From Nanobdellota archaeon (GTDB lineage Archaea; Nanobdellota; Nanobdellia; Pacearchaeales; GW2011-AR1), in NCBI GenBank assembly GCA_022709585.1, contig JAKLIN010000003.1:1-31685 (forward strand): a stretch of DNA of 31,685 nt, read 5' to 3'. The notes under the pieces are model-generated. The model saw nothing but the letters and a program-made list of their open reading frames with translations. It was not told the DNA's origin and searched no databases. Of the stretch, positions 30,995-31,685 are shown piece after piece (position 1 is the stretch's first letter; each line of letters starts with the position of its first letter). Made by a program: the position numbers and the translations under genes.

Positions 30995-31685
30995 TTAAAG
31001 CTTTTTGTCAAGAATCTTTATCTCTTTTATTTCCTCATCAGAAACCGCTGCGCCTTTTGAACGCATTGCATAAAGAGCAGCATCAAGAAGCTCTGAATTT
31101 TTTATATTCAAAAGTCCTTTTTTGTAAGCAACATAAATCAGTTCTGTTGATCTAATAAAATTAAATCCCTTAAAGGGTTCATATCCTTCTTTGTTAAATT
31201 TGATTTTAATATGAAGTTTTTTTTCAAGAAGTTCTTTGAGGTTCTCTGGTTTTTCGCAAAGCATTCTCGTTGTTCTTTCATCTGTTGCAATTACAATTTC
31301 AGTTTGCGAACTTTTTTCTTTTAATAGTTGTGCTAATGCAAGGCAAGATGCCTCACCTGAATCAATAAGATGAACTTTTCTTCTTTCTTTGTAAAAATCT
31401 CCGTCGAAAATGCCATTTGCAATTTCTAAAAGCTCTTTTGTTTTTTTTGAAACATCTTTTTTTGAGATTCCCAATGATTCCGGTTCTTCAAGAATTTTCC
31501 TATCGCACAAATCCTTTATTTGAAGAGCTTCAAGTTTGAACCTTCTAATGTTCATCGGTTTGTAAATTATTTCTTCTTTAACTTCTTCAGTTACAATAAA
31601 TTTGCCTTTGAAAATTGATTTTAAATCCGCAATTTCTTCAAGAAGCCCGTTCATTGCGAAGCTAATTAATGTGCTCGAATCAAAG
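30995..31685 (-). CDS. PIN-domain protein (5' end outside window)
   Basis: The frame is open to the right edge. An ATG exists at 31654, but the codons before it encode FDSSTLISFA, the typical first strand of a PIN domain with its catalytic Asp, so the true start lies beyond the window. Further acidic residues are in FIVTEEVKEEI, in HLIDSGEASCLALAQ and in IVIATDERTTRML, completing the usual acidic cluster of this metal-dependent ribonuclease fold. About 60 residues follow the last motif, longer than the minimal VapC toxin, so this may be a ribosome- or RNA-processing PIN protein rather than a toxin. No antitoxin gene is visible on this side. Upstream of tRNA-Gly, same strand. Confidence 0.82.
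   Translation of the reverse strand, partial: FDSSTLISFAMNGLLEEIADLKSIFKGKFIVTEEVKEEIIYKPMNIRRFKLEALQIKDLCDRKILEEPESLGISKKDVSKKTKELLEIANGIFDGDFYKERRKVHLIDSGEASCLALAQLLKEKSSQTEIVIATDERTTRMLCEKPENLKELLEKKLHIKIKFNKEGYEPFKGFNFIRSTELIYVAYKKGLLNIKNSELLDAALYAMRSKGAAVSDEEIKEIKILDKKL

Noticed and set aside
31654..31654. ATG at 31654 as the start of the PIN protein
   Set aside because: It would remove FDSSTLISF, the first strand and catalytic Asp of the PIN fold, which is open to the window edge.

Overview
The window reads as a piece of a low-GC archaeal genome, most likely a DPANN archaeon of the Woesearchaeota/Pacearchaeota/Nanoarchaeota kind. The evidence is archaeal translation and transcription genes (aEF1A, aEF2, uS7, uS12, NusA-like KH protein, RpoA, RpoB, RpoH), strong BRE/TATA promoters 25-27 bases before many start codons (leaderless or nearly leaderless messages), tRNA genes without an encoded CCA, and small membrane-anchored or Cys-rich secreted proteins of a style common in DPANN. 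The exact phylum is an inference.

Layout. Positions 1-4189 (minus strand) hold three tandem paralogues of a membrane-anchored family of unknown function; the first is cut by the window edge. Two copies share a near-identical direct repeat of 306 bp that carries promoter and 5' coding end. Positions 4331-5534 (plus strand) hold a two-gene operon: an unknown 186-residue protein and a transglutaminase-like Cys-His-Asp enzyme. These are the only plus-strand genes. Positions 5589-17783 (minus) are the core information-processing block rpoH-rpoB-rpoA-nusA-rps12-rps7-fusA, followed by tuf with its own promoter. RpoA and RpoB are each one unsplit chain, and the rpl30e gene often found between rpoA and nusA in archaea is absent.

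Positions 17960-23940 (minus) hold tRNA-Lys(UUU), a thioredoxin and a deoxynucleotide group: a P-loop kinase/dCMP deaminase fusion, a membrane protein, a cob(I)alamin adenosyltransferase (CobO type), a 46-residue membrane protein, an adenosylcobalamin-dependent ribonucleotide reductase (NrdJ) and the repressor NrdR. They fit together: CobO makes the cofactor NrdJ needs, thioredoxin can re-reduce NrdJ, the deaminase feeds dUMP to dTTP synthesis, and NrdR would control the set. Inverted repeats lie at the predicted promoters of nrdR and cobO.

Positions 24114-27064 (minus) hold a coiled-coil protein, a small Cys/His-rich protein and an ISC-type iron-sulfur operon (iscS, a DUF1858 protein, iscU). 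Positions 27113-30745 hold a large Cys-rich secreted or surface protein with recently duplicated modules and a protein built of about ten 22-residue repeats. The window ends with tRNA-Gly(UCC) and a PIN-domain protein cut by the right edge.

No stretch longer than 300 bases lacks a gene; the largest gaps are 17784-17959, 23941-24113 and 4190-4330, and their contents are listed. No CRISPR array, insertion sequence, rRNA gene or attachment site was seen. The best candidates for something undescribed are the three-paralogue membrane family with the neighbouring transglutaminase-like operon, the 22-residue repeat protein and the Cys-rich modular surface protein.
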